64,000 nt of DNA from Sclerurus mexicanus. Taxonomy: Eukaryota > Chordata > Aves > Passeriformes > Furnariidae. Position numbers and translations under genes: made by a program. The notes beneath the pieces are model-generated. The model ran no database searches and had not been told where the DNA came from. It saw only the letters and a program-made list of their open reading frames with translations. This document shows, piece by piece, positions 26,201 through 36,689 of the stretch (position 1 is its first letter; each line of letters begins with the position of its first letter). The stretch is taken from NCBI GenBank assembly GCA_013396755.1, contig VWZF01000292.1, positions 260,296-324,295 of the forward strand, written 5' to 3'.

Positions 26201-27698
26201 ACTGCTAGGGTGCACAGGCATTACTGAAGAAAAAAATGCTGTACTTCTCATTCTGATAGTACTAAGTACAACCAGCTGTTTATCTTTCTGGCAAGGTATG
26301 AAAAGCCAATAGGATCTGGTATGATTTGTTTGCTTTATTGATCTGTCTTCTTGATCTGAAATGTGTTTTCATTGCTACATTTGGGGACTACACATGGGCT
26401 AGATATGTACTTTGTGCCTCTTTTTTTTCTTTTTTGAAATACTAGACTAACTGTTACAGAAGTCAATGGGATTATGACAAAGGGAGATCTTGTCACTCAT
26501 CAGGGATGAGGGAGAAGGGGGAATTTGATCCTCTTGGAATGAGATTCAGTCAAAAACTTTCTACTTTACTGTACATTACTGTTTTTGGTAAACAAACATT
26601 GGGATTTCTTACAAACTGAGATGCTTCAGGCACAAAACAATTCACAAATGCCATGTTGTCATGATCCTTTCACAAACCATGAGAAAATTGGATCCTCTTC
26701 ATGTCGGAAGCAAAAACAGCTTGTGGTCTCAGCCTAGTTCTAGCAAATTCTCATCCAACTCAGCCACAGTTTGACATAAATTACATGATTTGTGGGAATA
26801 GCCTGGAAGGAGTGGAGGTGGTGGGCTTGGTTCCTATATCCCTCTGAGTATGACGTTACGACATTCCCTAAAGACTACTGTAAGTGTTCCACTGCAACAA
26901 AGAAGAAAACTGTTCCAATATCTTCTTAGCTTTCCTATTTAGAGGTAAGAATTTTCAGTCAAAACATGCAAATAGTTATTCCCTGCTTTGCTTTGCCCAA
27001 TACTTCATGAAAGACCCTCCAAGAAACAGATCCTGCCCTCACATTGTGTAGGACTACACAACAAAGTGCACAGTCTGTGTACACAACTCAGTAGGCCACC
27101 TCAGCAGTATGGTCTATTTTGAGGCAGGAGAACCTAAAGAAAGCCAAGTACTCCTGAAAAGGGGCTTCCTCCTCACTGTTTGCAGTCCTAACCCATATCT
27201 ATTTTTCTCATCTTGTCACAGAGGCAGATTTAAATAGTGAGAGAACAAAGACTATTTAGTCCTGCTTCTGCAAAGGAGTTACATAGGTCTGCTGTAGGGG
27301 ACAGGTTGAACAGGGTCTTATCAATCACTGCATCTCCAGAACTAAAAACTTCCTCTGACAGAAGGGAAACTTAGCTTTGGTAGAAACTCAGAACATTTTA
27401 GAAAGAGTGCTTTAAAAATGGCTGTGAGGTACAAACTTGCAGAAGTTACAGCAAATATTCAGGACTGCTATACCAGTAGGACGTCTACACTGCTTAGTTT
27501 CCAGAGATCTTATGATGGCTTCTTATAGGGCTGATTATTTATCTCTATTTTTCACTGTATGACAGTGAAAGATATGGTGGATTTATATGTTTGTTAAAAC
27601 CATAGTGTTTGGATACAAACCTGCCATGCCCTTCACCCCAGCACAAGATCATCAAGTTGAACTTCCCATTTCCATTGTCCACAAGATTTCTTGTATAT
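20263..27698 (-). CDS. CDO1: Cysteine dioxygenase type 1, exons 2-5 (exon 1 missing)
   Basis: This enzyme oxidises L-cysteine to cysteine sulfinate with a mononuclear iron centre in the cytosol. It is the entry to taurine and sulfate production. Four spliced exons are visible on the minus strand: 27698-27621, 25742-25585, 23067-22898 and 20292-20263, all with GT-AG borders and matching phases. Together they give about 144 residues of a protein of about 200. Iron ligands are seen in IHDHT (two His) and LHRVEN (third His). The Cys of the Cys-Tyr crosslink is in DSHC and its Tyr in LHLYSPP; the substrate-binding Arg is in YTRNLV. The first about 57 residues, including the start codon, are absent and probably fall in the N run at 29584-29845. 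The gene points the same way as ATG12, but the two are independent. Confidence 0.96.
20693..22106. other. CDO1 intron 4, distal part
   Basis: This is intronic sequence between CDO1 exons 5 and 4. Only short frames are present, and nothing conserved is recognised apart from the CR1 element that follows. Confidence 0.6.
22107..22556 (-). mobile_element. CR1 LINE fragments joined at a single N
   Basis: The 3' end lies at 22107-22329 ('cacagaatcacagaatcagc' through 'aagaagttcttcctaatg'). After the N at 22330 comes a CR1 region that belongs much further upstream in the element (aggacatggcacttggcc, gcaaatttgctgatgg). The piece between is missing. The N is therefore a collapsed gap or, less likely, a real internal deletion. 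It lies in intron 4 of CDO1, antisense. Confidence 0.85.
22898..23067 (-). CDS. CDO1: CDO1 exon 4
   Basis: This exon encodes (D)SIGLHRVENISH through FGERTVC, 56 codons plus two bases. It carries the third iron-ligand His (LHRVEN) and the crosslink Tyr (LHLYSPPFDTC). The acceptor is gtgtag before AC and the donor is TGC then gtaagt. It continues in phase from exon 3. Confidence 0.95.
23068..25584. other. CDO1 intron 3
   Basis: Intron between exons 4 and 3. It has A-rich low complexity at 25169-25210 and no other recognised feature. Confidence 0.75.
25585..25742 (-). CDS. CDO1: CDO1 exon 3
   Basis: The exon has 158 bases and encodes SIHDHTDSHCF through RENQCAYIN. It holds two of the three iron-ligand His residues and the crosslinked Cys. 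The acceptor is atatag and the donor AATG then gtaagc. Compared with human it appears to have one extra residue in the loop EKKGNGEMTKK. Confidence 0.96.
25743..27620. other. CDO1 intron 2
   Basis: Intron between exons 3 and 2, with canonical GT-AG ends on the minus strand. No repeat or nested gene is recognised. Confidence 0.75.
27621..27698 (-). CDS. CDO1: CDO1 exon 2
   Basis: The 78-base exon encodes YTRNLVDNGNGKFNL through WGEGHG. The acceptor is tatttcag, and the donor is GGCAG then gtttgt, splitting a Ser codon completed in exon 3. The first base completes the codon begun in the unseen exon 1. Confidence 0.95.
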
Positions 27699-29583
27699 CT
27701 GAAATACAAAGTGTTTGCTCTTTAATGTACAGATATGCCTAAAAAACCAAAATGATACAAATATGGTTATGGAAGAAGGTTGTGACATATAAAAATCCTT
27801 TCTCTTCTTTCTTTTTCTTGAAATCCAAGTTTTACTTAGAAAAAAATGAAATTGTATTTGTAATTTTTTTTTAAAAAGTTCTTTCTCTAGGAGGGAGAAA
27901 GAAGGACATATCTAATATTTTAGAATCATGTTTCTTTTGCATTACATAGTTGATTGGATTTTGGGAACTGTGAGTCTGAGACTAGAGTGGTAGACAGGAT
28001 CAAATCAAAATAGTTATTGAATGAAGTCACTTCAGCAGCTGGCTTATAATTAGAAACAGAGGACTGCAATGAAACAAGAAAAATACATAGTTACATTCTT
28101 CTGCAGCTCCTTTTCCGATATTCTTGGCTTTCCTTCTGTTACACAGCACTCTTTTGTATGAAGCCAAAAAAACAAAGAATGAAGATGTCAGGCTTCCTGT
28201 ACACGGTTCTCTCACTCTGTTCCTGAAAGTTCCATGTCTTGTATTGTAGCATTTTTGTGTAGATAAAGCACCTGTGAGGGAACTTTTGCCAGCATCTACT
28301 TCTAAACAAAGTTTATCAGAGAAGAAATTCTTTAAAAATAATATCTTATGTTTGTTTCCTTTTGCTCTCCTACAAGCCTCCCCTGACCTGCTGCTAATCT
28401 TGTTCTATTGAAAAGAACTGTCACTAAAGAACTGGGATCTTGCTCTTAACATTACTTTTCACGGTGTGGCTCTTCTGATCCAGGGCTGACACTTCTAGTT
28501 GTTATGGTACAAGTAACCCAAAGGATTACAAAACCTTCAAGTTTAGTTTTAGCTGTAGTCATGACTATTTGCACTTTACCACGTAAAGAAAATATTTATG
28601 CTCACGATGGAACACCTTAAGTCTCTCCTGAACTATGCAAGCAACAGCACACAGAAAGTGCACTAATGTCAATTGAATGCTTTCAAATTAGCATCCCTGT
28701 AGGAACACTCTATTTTAATCAAGGGAGGATGCTCATAAGAAACTACTTCCAAAGTATAATATGTTTATCTATATGCTGCCTCTCACTGCAGCCAAAGTCT
28801 ATGCATGTATCAAGTAGACATACTTTTCCTGTAGTGTCAGAACATAAGTACTCAATGCTAGCATTTGACCAAACTTCTCAAGTGCTGTTATTTCTGTACA
28901 GAAAGTCTGGTTGGCCAGAAATAAAATTAAAACAAATAAATAAATAAAAGGTTGCCATGCATATTTCTAAAGTTAACACGCTTTGTTTTCCTGATGCTCA
29001 GTTTCCTGTGTTCTGTTACAAATCTCATGATTTGTCCTGAATGGAGGATGGTCAAAGCGAGGTGAAAGGGAGCTAAAGAAAAGTCAAGCCAGAATGATGC
29101 TTTCATAATAGCAATGTTAAAGGGAAAAGTTTTGTGTTTTGTTTTTTTTTGGTTTGTTTGATTGGGTTTTTTCCATTTGGTGGGTTGGTTTGGGTGGTTG
29201 TTGGTTTTCGTTGTTTTTTTGTTTGTTTGTTTGTTTTTAAGGAAAAACTCGAATAAAACGTATTTATCTTGAAGTTTAAGACAGAGAAGCCAGCAACGAC
29301 AGGAATAATTCAGGAGCGAGTTAAAACCCTCACAGGTATTTTCCTTCCCCCAGGCGAGCAGCAGAAACCCTGGATGTGCACTTCTTGGCCGGCGGCAGAG
29401 CCGAAGCCGGGTGCGGGCGGCACAGCCCGGGCGGCAGGACGGGCGGCCGCGGGCTCCGCCGCAGCGCCCCGCGCCCCCTCCCCGGCAGAACCCGCGCAGC
29501 CGGCACGCTTCTCCCGGGCTCTTTCCTCCCGCGTCATTTACGCGTGTGTTCGTCTGTTTTGGTTGCTTCTGCACGCTGCTGTC
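27699..29583. other. CDO1 intron 1 (visible part)
   Basis: Sequence between exon 2 and the N run where exon 1 should lie. It contains a T/G-rich low-complexity block at about 29129-29240, with (TTTG)n near 29217-29238. GC content rises sharply from about 29385 onward. Confidence 0.6.
29129..29240. repeat. T/G-rich low-complexity tract with (GTTT)n
   Basis: Runs of T broken by G, ending in five tandem GTTT-like units. The frames that cross it are low-complexity artefacts. Confidence 0.75.
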
Positions 29584-30005
29584 NNNNNNNNNNNNNNNNN
29601 NNNNNNNNNNNNNNNNNNNNNNNNNNNNNNNNNNNNNNNNNNNNNNNNNNNNNNNNNNNNNNNNNNNNNNNNNNNNNNNNNNNNNNNNNNNNNNNNNNNN
29701 NNNNNNNNNNNNNNNNNNNNNNNNNNNNNNNNNNNNNNNNNNNNNNNNNNNNNNNNNNNNNNNNNNNNNNNNNNNNNNNNNNNNNNNNNNNNNNNNNNNN
29801 NNNNNNNNNNNNNNNNNNNNNNNNNNNNNNNNNNNNNNNNNNNNNGTGTCCCCGGCGCGGGGAATACAACAAGTGGCTGTCGCTGCAGAGGGAAGGGGGA
29901 AAGCATCTCTCCCTCTCCCTGCCGGGCCTCTCTGCGCGCGTCTTCATCCCTCCTCGGCAAGGTCCGCGGCCTGCCGCTGCCTCCGCTACTTACACCACAG
30001 CTTGA
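29385..30005 (-). promoter_or_regulatory. CDO1: CpG island, presumed CDO1 promoter and exon 1
   Basis: The flanks of the N run are very GC-rich and full of CG dinucleotides, unlike the AT-rich surroundings. The position is right for the CDO1 5' end, upstream of exon 2 on the minus strand. CpG-island promoters are known for CDO1 in mammals. No visible flank encodes the expected first-exon residues, so that exon is inferred to lie in the gap. Confidence 0.7.
29584..29845. other. Assembly gap (262 N)
   Basis: This run of 262 Ns lies in a GC-rich island, a common failure point in bird draft genomes. The expected first coding exon of CDO1, about 171 bases, would fit inside it. Confidence 0.98.
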
Positions 30006-30839
30006 TTTGAAAAAATACATCTGGAATCTCTATCGAAAAGCAAAACAAGACACAGACAGCTATTTAAATCGCACAGATTATTGCTGCTGGAGGTTGCCCA
30101 CAGACGGCCTGCCCGTTGAAGATGCTGTTTCTTGAAAGCCAGGACACTCTGCAATTACGTTTAGGGCTGTCATGACCATTAGCACTCAGAGTGACACCTA
30201 GAAACTCTGTGAATGGGACAAAAGAGGCCATATGAAGATAAACAGCCGGTCCCTGCATTTCTTACTCTGTCAAACCTATATACTGGAAGCAGAGCAAGCC
30301 AGCCATCTTCCTTTCCACTTATTAGAATGTTTATTAGTCATGAATTCTGGCAACAGAATTCACTATACACCATAGAACCGTATTTTAAGAAATCCATCTT
30401 TTCTGTCTAAAAAAAAAAATTTCAGCTCTTTAAGTCTGCCTGATGACTGTGGAGCTTGAAGTAAGCAGATTGGTGGTGTGGGCTGCTGTAGCTCTGAGGC
30501 TTAGAGGTGCTCATAACACTCGTGATTTCCCTTAGAAACAGTTACACTGAAGAATTTCTAGCGTGACTGTTTTCCCTCCCCCCTCCCTGACTTACACATC
30601 AAGTAGGTGTGACAAAAAGAAGCACCGTTAATCCAGTCAATATAGCTTGAGAGGCTGGATGAATTTCTGGCTTAACTGTAGTTGGGAATAGTTTCCCAGT
30701 TTTAAATGGGGCTGCAATCTAGCACACTGGAGTGAAATATGAATGAATGTACTGAATAGGGACATTGTCAGCCATCACTCCAGAACCATTCCTGGCACAC
30801 AGAAAGGAGATTCTACCTTATAGGTACTTTCTAACAGGT

Positions 30840-30883
<44 letters not shown>

Positions 30884-31875
30884 AGAACTGTGACAATTTC
30901 AAGCAGATTTTTAAAGGTCTGACAGCACTTAAGGCTATCCCAAATCTTTTGAAACACAACCATGATACCCTGGCACTGCTCTTAGCAGCCAATGTGTGGT
31001 TGAAAGAGAAAACACGCAGTCTTCCTGGAACAAATGCAGGTAATGAAGAAACACATCACCTCCCTTGGTAACTTGCTCAAAGTCACAGTTCAGAATGAGT
31101 GCCTTATTTCTTAATGAAATTTGCCTCATGTCTATTTTAGCTAACGGTTGGTGGTGTCAAAAGACGTATGGGCAAGTCGCACCTTTTTTCTGTACTTGCT
31201 TGAGTAGTCCCATATGGCACCATTAACACTAATGTAGGTTGCAAAGAGTTAGAATTAGTGTGAAACATCCTATGTAATTTATTTCAAAGGCAGAATCCAC
31301 AGTAGTCTGGAGGTTGTTGGAAGCACCACCCAAAAGGAATAAAACGTCTTGCAAGAATAAGTTGTAAAGATCACCAAAACAGGTTGTAAAATGAACAGTA
31401 AGGTAAGTTTTCAAATATTTTTTTTGTCTTATCCTGATATTCTCAGGATCTGATGTAAATTATTTTGCAGCAGTTACAATGTCTCTCCACTTATGTGTGC
31501 ACCTATGTGCTTGGTGCTATTTAAATCCAGGAGGAAAAAAAGATTATGCCTCTGCTGTTAATCCCTGAAACCTCAGTACTTCGATTCCTTTGCCACAATG
31601 TTGATGGGATCATTAGTAGTGCTGTCAAATACCACTGCTAAAAGCAAAACAACATTTTATATCTTCCTCTTCTACAACTAAGGGATCGGGCTGGATCTAC
31701 TTATTGCAGTTCCAAACTGCTGCTGTTTATTATAGCTCACCTATATTGCTGTACCAATTCATCAGTTCTTCCCTTGATTACCAAACATCAAATTTCTCTA
31801 ATAGTGACATAAGTTGTTATACTTGTATTTGCTCCTATTCAAAAGTGTTTAGTTTTTAATTTGAGTAATTCAGCA
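30006..31875. other. Intergenic DNA upstream of CDO1
   Basis: There is no recognised gene. A compound microsatellite is at 30840-30883. An AATAAA on the minus strand (plus-strand 31726-31731) lies about 145 bases past the stop of the exon-like frame at 31876-32030. Confidence 0.55.
30840..30883. repeat. Compound microsatellite (TG)n(AG)n
   Basis: About eleven TG units run directly into about eleven GA units. It makes spurious repetitive open frames on both strands. Length is likely to vary between individuals. Confidence 0.95.
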
Positions 31876-32030
31876 TTACTTGCTGATACTCAAAACTTCT
31901 GCAATTGATTGCTTGACTGCATGAACATCACTAGGAACAATATCCATGTCCCTCCGGCTTTTGGTTTTGCCAATACGCCATTGGCAGAAAGGGCACAAGG
32001 ATCGAGCAAATACAGCAGTTTTAACTTTCA
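31876..32030 (-). CDS. Exon-like frame ending in a stop, unrecognised
   Basis: On the minus strand a good acceptor (pyrimidine-rich, ending aaattttcag) opens a 50-codon frame that ends in TAA. It contains a CPFCQWR motif (Cys-x2-Cys) and a basic KTKSRR stretch, and its codons look protein-like, with several CG-containing codons. An AATAAA follows about 145 bases later. These features suit a terminal exon, but I cannot name the protein and no upstream exon is firmly linked. It could be a chance frame or a gene absent from the human interval between CDO1 and ATG12. Confidence 0.25.
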
Positions 32031-33317
32031 CTGAAAATTTAAAATAAGAGGAGAGCATTATAATCCACACATCATGGAAATTGTTTTCACATTCTAAAGG
32101 TGTGTGCAGGATTTTATGCACTTTTATTGCAGGAAATCAGATACTGATACCCCTGTAGAAATTAACTACTGCAAGTATTTCTCAACTGTTCTATTAAAAC
32201 TTTGCCTTGGAAAATGGGAGTCTGGGCTTTAGCCACAAAACCTTTGCTTTATGGACAAATGCCAAACCTCCCCACTGTTACTCAAAAGACAGGTATAAGA
32301 AGATCAATCATTGGACATGATGTCTAACCCCAGGAGGGACTTACTAGGTGAAGCACCCAAGCACATATTGGCACATCATGTCCTACTAGAGTGCAGCTCA
32401 CCTGGTTTTTCTCACGCTTCATTGAGTAAAAGTCTTCAATTAAGACTGATGGAATTAATGACCTCTAATATTAAATACTTTGCACCATGTCTTGGGCCCA
32501 AATACGTAGCTTGTGACTGAAGGCTTTATTATACATCTTGTAATTTCAAATAAAAGTTGTGGGCTAGTTGAAGGTTGGATCCAAGGTGTCGGAATGACCA
32601 GACTCTTGTAGCAAACAATCATGCTGTGTTTGGTCTGTTAGCCTAGGCAGATAATTTCACTTTGACCCAATAATGAGTATTTACATCTCCTCTTCCAGAC
32701 AGAATGACTTTCACCCCTTTACCAAATCACCCCTTTATTAAGTCTCTCTATGTTTGTAGAGAGGGTTTTTTAAAGAGAAAATCTGGATCTGAAGCCATAG
32801 TGCAAGTTTAGGGGCTACACAACTCTATATGTAGTCATGATTCAATGTAGCAGTGCAGCTGTTCCTCAGTCATATAACCTGGAAAGTGAGACTGATCCCT
32901 CAGTACCGACAGATCTTGCATGAGAAGCTTCTGCATGCACAACAATTCTCAAAAAAGGCTTGAAAAACAATTGTGTCAAATATCATGCAGTGAAACATCA
33001 TCATCTAAAACCACACAGTAACCCATGCCTGAAACAAGGACACCACATACAAAGTCACACATATCGACAATAACTAAGTCATATGTACACTGCTGAAATA
33101 AAAAATAGAAAACCCAAGCAAACCAAACAATGCAGTGAGAAGCTGTGAGGCATTAAACCACACAGCACAGAAAGGACTCTTGGAAGAAATCAGTTTGCTT
33201 CACTTTTTGTGGGACATTAGTGCACCATGCATGTGCTATAAATAAAATATAAAACATTGACAGTTCTGTGAGAAAAACACTTGAAAATAAGTCACTGTTT
33301 CTTTTTATTTGTGATAT

Positions 33318-33542
33318 TTATATGCGAAAGCTAAAGTGCTGGCTAGCCTTCACTGCATTGGCAATATTTACTGTGTAAGTTTTGTTTGGAGCCCTTTTTT
33401 CCTTTGAGGTTTCCTGTTTCAGAACTGAAGAGCTCTTAACATGTTTTAGTTCCCAAGGGTTGCTAGGGTTTTTAGTTCTGTTACCAAACTGAGTTTGAGG
33501 GAAAGACATTTTTGACTGCTTTAATGTCATATACTGCTTTTT
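33318..33542 (-). CDS. Unrecognised hydrophilic frame, doubtful
   Basis: On the minus strand an open frame of about 70-75 codons ends in TAA, followed within 20 bases by an AATAAA. The translation is basic and Ser/Lys/Asn-rich, like a disordered protein tail. There is no good pyrimidine-rich acceptor in front, and I recognise no family, so it may be chance. Confidence 0.15.
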   Translation of the reverse strand, partial: KKQYMTLKQSKMSFPQTQFGNRTKNPSNPWELKHVKSSSVLKQETSKEKRAPNKTYTVNIANAVKASQHFSFRI

Positions 33543-33708
33543 GTCATTGAAACATGTAACTCAAACCTTTTTTTTTTAAGGTTAGGTCCTCAATGCAATT
33601 ATATTTTAACACAAGTCTAACTGATGTACATACAAATATAAATAATTTGCATGTAAAATTACTCCATAGGAAGATAGACAGCAAGGACTCTGAGACTATT
33701 GCCCTTTT

Positions 33709-33713
33709 ATATA

Positions 33714-33745
<32 letters not shown>
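33709..33745. repeat. (AT)n microsatellite
   Basis: A run of about eighteen AT units with one G interruption, near the middle of the CDO1-ATG12 interval. Confidence 0.95.
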
Positions 33746-34969
33746 ACTAAATAATGTTCATCATCTACTTTTAATAAAGTATGAGTTAATTTAGATGTAT
33801 AGGTAGTACTTCATCTCCTTCTATAATCTGCATCCTTAACAAAAAACATTGCTGAATGTGCTATTTGTAGGCATTTAGAGCCTACCAATGTAGACCTACT
33901 TAGAGATGACTGCATGGAGGTAAACCATACCCAGATTGCTCCCAAAGTTTGAAGAGTGACAACTGTTTTTCTTCCAAAAGTTTAATTCTTCTCAGTGTGC
34001 ATACCAGGGGTCAAATCTCACCTGAAACTGGGACTCTACCTAGCAACAAGTATACCGAGGACTGATCCCTGGCACAGAGACCAGCTTGCAAAGGAGAGTT
34101 TACATCCACACTATTTACCTTTTAAGCTCCACAGCAGGCTGAGCACGTCCAAACTGCCCACCAGAAATGGTACCTTGCCAACTTCTGAACTGTGCACAGG
34201 CCAAAATCTGTGCCAGCAACTGTTCTAACAACTAACTGTACAGATGACTGAGCTACAGTGTCCCAGAAAATCTTTTGGCACTACCAAGTCTAGTGACATA
34301 GATGCAGTGTGACAGGCTTAATGTTAAGCCTGTAACGTACTTATTTCAGTCTCTCCTTAGTCAATAGCTGATTCATTCAACCTTTCTTAACCACCTGTTT
34401 TAGGATGAAACAATCTCTAAATGAGTTTTCGTCTCTCTAGATATTTTAGCATCAAATTAAAAGACTTCTGGCTAAAATACAGTAAGATGCACCTGACATC
34501 TAATGCCATTACGACTATTAAAGCAAGAGCAAAGGAAGGACATGAAAAATATGTTTTTATAATGTTTAGCCTTGGGAGCATAGTAGGTACGGGGCTAGCA
34601 AAGCTAAAGGATGGTCTCTGCATATAAGAAACATTTTACATGTTTTCTAGTTAAGTGTTTTTCTTCTCTGGATCCAGTACAAAACTAGGCTGAAAACATT
34701 TTTTTTTTTAATGCACATAGCATTTTATAAGAGCTTTAATAGTCATAATCATCATGAAAACCCCAGAGTTAAAGGCATTTTTGTGCTTTTTTTTCCTCTC
34801 ATCTCCAAGATGAATATGTAGTATGCTAATGTCTTGAATAACCTTTGTACAACATCCTGAAGAGTAGCTGAGACTTCAGGGTAGTCAAGAACATAAACCG
34901 AAAATTTGCGCAAAAAAGGGCAGGATTTGATCTGCAAAACAAGCATGAACAGTAACAATAGGTAAACAG

Positions 34970-35124
34970 AAGCTGCTTTGGAGTTTGAAGAATGGATGTG
35001 TGAATTTCCAACACCCCTCCTTGAATTTACTTTAGATCAGTACATTCAAGATTATGTTGTGGGGATAATTAAGACAGACACATATTCTGATAAGATTTTA
35101 GCAGCAGTTTTTGAAAACTTAAAA
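34970..35124 (+). CDS. Exon-like frame bounded by AG and GTAAGG, unrecognised
   Basis: Plus-strand frame of 51 codons between a weak acceptor (gtaaacag) and a fair donor (AAA then gtaagg). The translation is acidic and aromatic (EFEEWMCEF, DQYIQDYVV) and looks protein-like. It is on the opposite strand to the neighbouring minus-strand frames. I do not recognise it. It could be a fossil exon or chance. Confidence 0.18.
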
Positions 35125-35780
35125 GTAAGGATGACATTTACTCAGTATGTACATGGGTGAGACAACTATGTATTCTACCATTTCACTTCTGATATAACTT
35201 TGGTTTCATTTGGCTCCTTCACACTTTCCATGTGCTTTTAAGATTAGTTCAAGCTTCAAACTACGAATTTATAATTAATGTTAATCTCTAAACTGTTTCA
35301 ATACTACATATAAATAGTGACTCCCAGTTTAAAGGGTTTGTACCTGGTGATTATTAACCTGAAACAGGATAACTAAATTTTGCATTGCACTGTTTTTTAA
35401 TACCAGGATGTTGTAAAGTACTAAATCTTCCCTAGAAACAGTATAATAATTTTCTTTTCCAATACTTACCTTTACATTAAAAATCTTTAAAAGTCTTAAA
35501 AAATCAGTGTATTTACTGAATTTTTCCGATTTGCCCTGTCAATTCAATTACATAAAATCAAGTGAATTAAATTACATTACAAACATTGGCAATTCAGTAC
35601 TGCAGTATTTTTGTGTGGAACACAATACTCTGAGTAAATCTACAATTTTTTTTCTTTTTGTCTAGTACAACTCTCATGGACTTGTCCAAGAGTCAGCCCT
35701 TACTGTCAATTAGCAATTGAAATCACTTAAACGATACAGTCGCCACTTTTGCTCAAGGCATACCAAATACAGTTAATTTC

Positions 35781-35996
35781 CTACTGAGCTTCTGCTGTTT
35801 CCAATTTACTGGAAATATTCTTTTTTAAAGAGATAAGCATTTCAGAATCATCTGTGATTTTAGATGCTATAAGCATCCCTTTTGAAGATTTAACATGTAT
35901 TTTGCAACCTTTGTCTTTTGCAAATTCTACAAGCAACTTACTGGGAATCATTTGTTCACTTAACACATTATCTACTTCACATGTTTGCAGTCTAGT
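35781..35996 (-). CDS. Exon-like frame of 71 codons, unrecognised
   Basis: On the minus strand an acceptor ending taaataacag is followed by a frame that stays open for 71 codons to a TAG. The translation is soluble and Lys-rich (KLLVEFAKDKGCKI, DDSEMLISLKK) with protein-like codon choice. Possible internal donors are CCCA/gtaagt and TCCA/gtaaat. It lies inside what may be the ATG12 3' UTR or just past it. No family is recognised. Confidence 0.22.
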   Translation of the reverse strand, partial: TRLQTCEVDNVLSEQMIPSKLLVEFAKDKGCKIHVKSSKGMLIASKITDDSEMLISLKKNISSKLETAEAQ

Positions 35997-36677
35997 CTGT
36001 TATTTAAAGTCATGAACAAGGAAAAGTTTCTGCCACTTAGAACACCCCAACTCCAGACAGAGAGCCCATGGTCCTTAAGGAGCTACCAGAGATAAACAAG
36101 TACTGACTACCTCCCTGATGCAAGAAGGTACAAAACTACAGGAAAAAGTGGCAAAAAGGAGAACTGCCTCTGTAAAGAAGGTACAGAAGTTAGATGAGGG
36201 AAATCACTAGAACTGAAACTGGCAGTCATTAAAGAGAACAGAATAAAGGTAGACAGAGCACTGAGGAAACAGAAAGCTAGAGCTGGATCAGGTGAGTAGT
36301 CACTGTATACTGGTAAACTAGGGGGCAAGTAATAATTAGTTGGGGCTGGAGAAAAATTAAGACCAGAAAAACGCTGGAGCAAAAATAAATAACTAATATT
36401 CAAGGAACAAAATGAATCTTAAATAATTCAAATCTTCATGGGTAAGTTATTCAAGTCCAAAAATGCATCTGGTAAATAAAAGAAATCCAAACCATTATTG
36501 TGGGTTTACCATTATTTTACATTACCAGAATTTCAAGGAACCGAGGCAAAAAATTATTTTTATTCAACTTTGGAGGATAAAATTTATCTATAGATTCAAC
36601 ATAAATGACAACCTTCTACCATTGGCTGGCATGATACAATGACCTATAGTTCTTCTTCTCTTCAAGACCTTAATGTT

Positions 36678-36683
36678 TTTATT
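36678..36683 (-). terminator. ATG12: Candidate ATG12 polyadenylation signal
   Basis: AATAAA on the minus strand, about 1.95 kb after the ATG12 stop. Another lies at 36559-36564. The real 3' end needs transcript evidence. Confidence 0.25.
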
Positions 36684-36689
36684 ATTTTA

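Larger units (their letters stand above)
32031..35780. other. Intergenic DNA between CDO1 and ATG12, with unassigned frames
   Basis: AT-rich sequence with an (AT)n microsatellite. It holds exon-like frames at 33318-33542 (minus) and 34970-35124 (plus), which are listed separately. No known gene is recognised. Confidence 0.5.

Noticed and set aside
29269..30135. 288-codon plus-strand frame and several others across the N run
   Set aside because: They read through 262 Ns and GC-rich island sequence; the open frame is an artefact.
30841..31071. Frames with Cys-Val or Arg-Glu repeats
   Set aside because: Produced by the (TG)n(AG)n microsatellite.
36107..36403. 98-codon minus-strand frame with Pro/Tyr-rich part
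   Set aside because: It lies over a pyrimidine-rich stretch with hydrophobic low complexity and no convincing exon borders.
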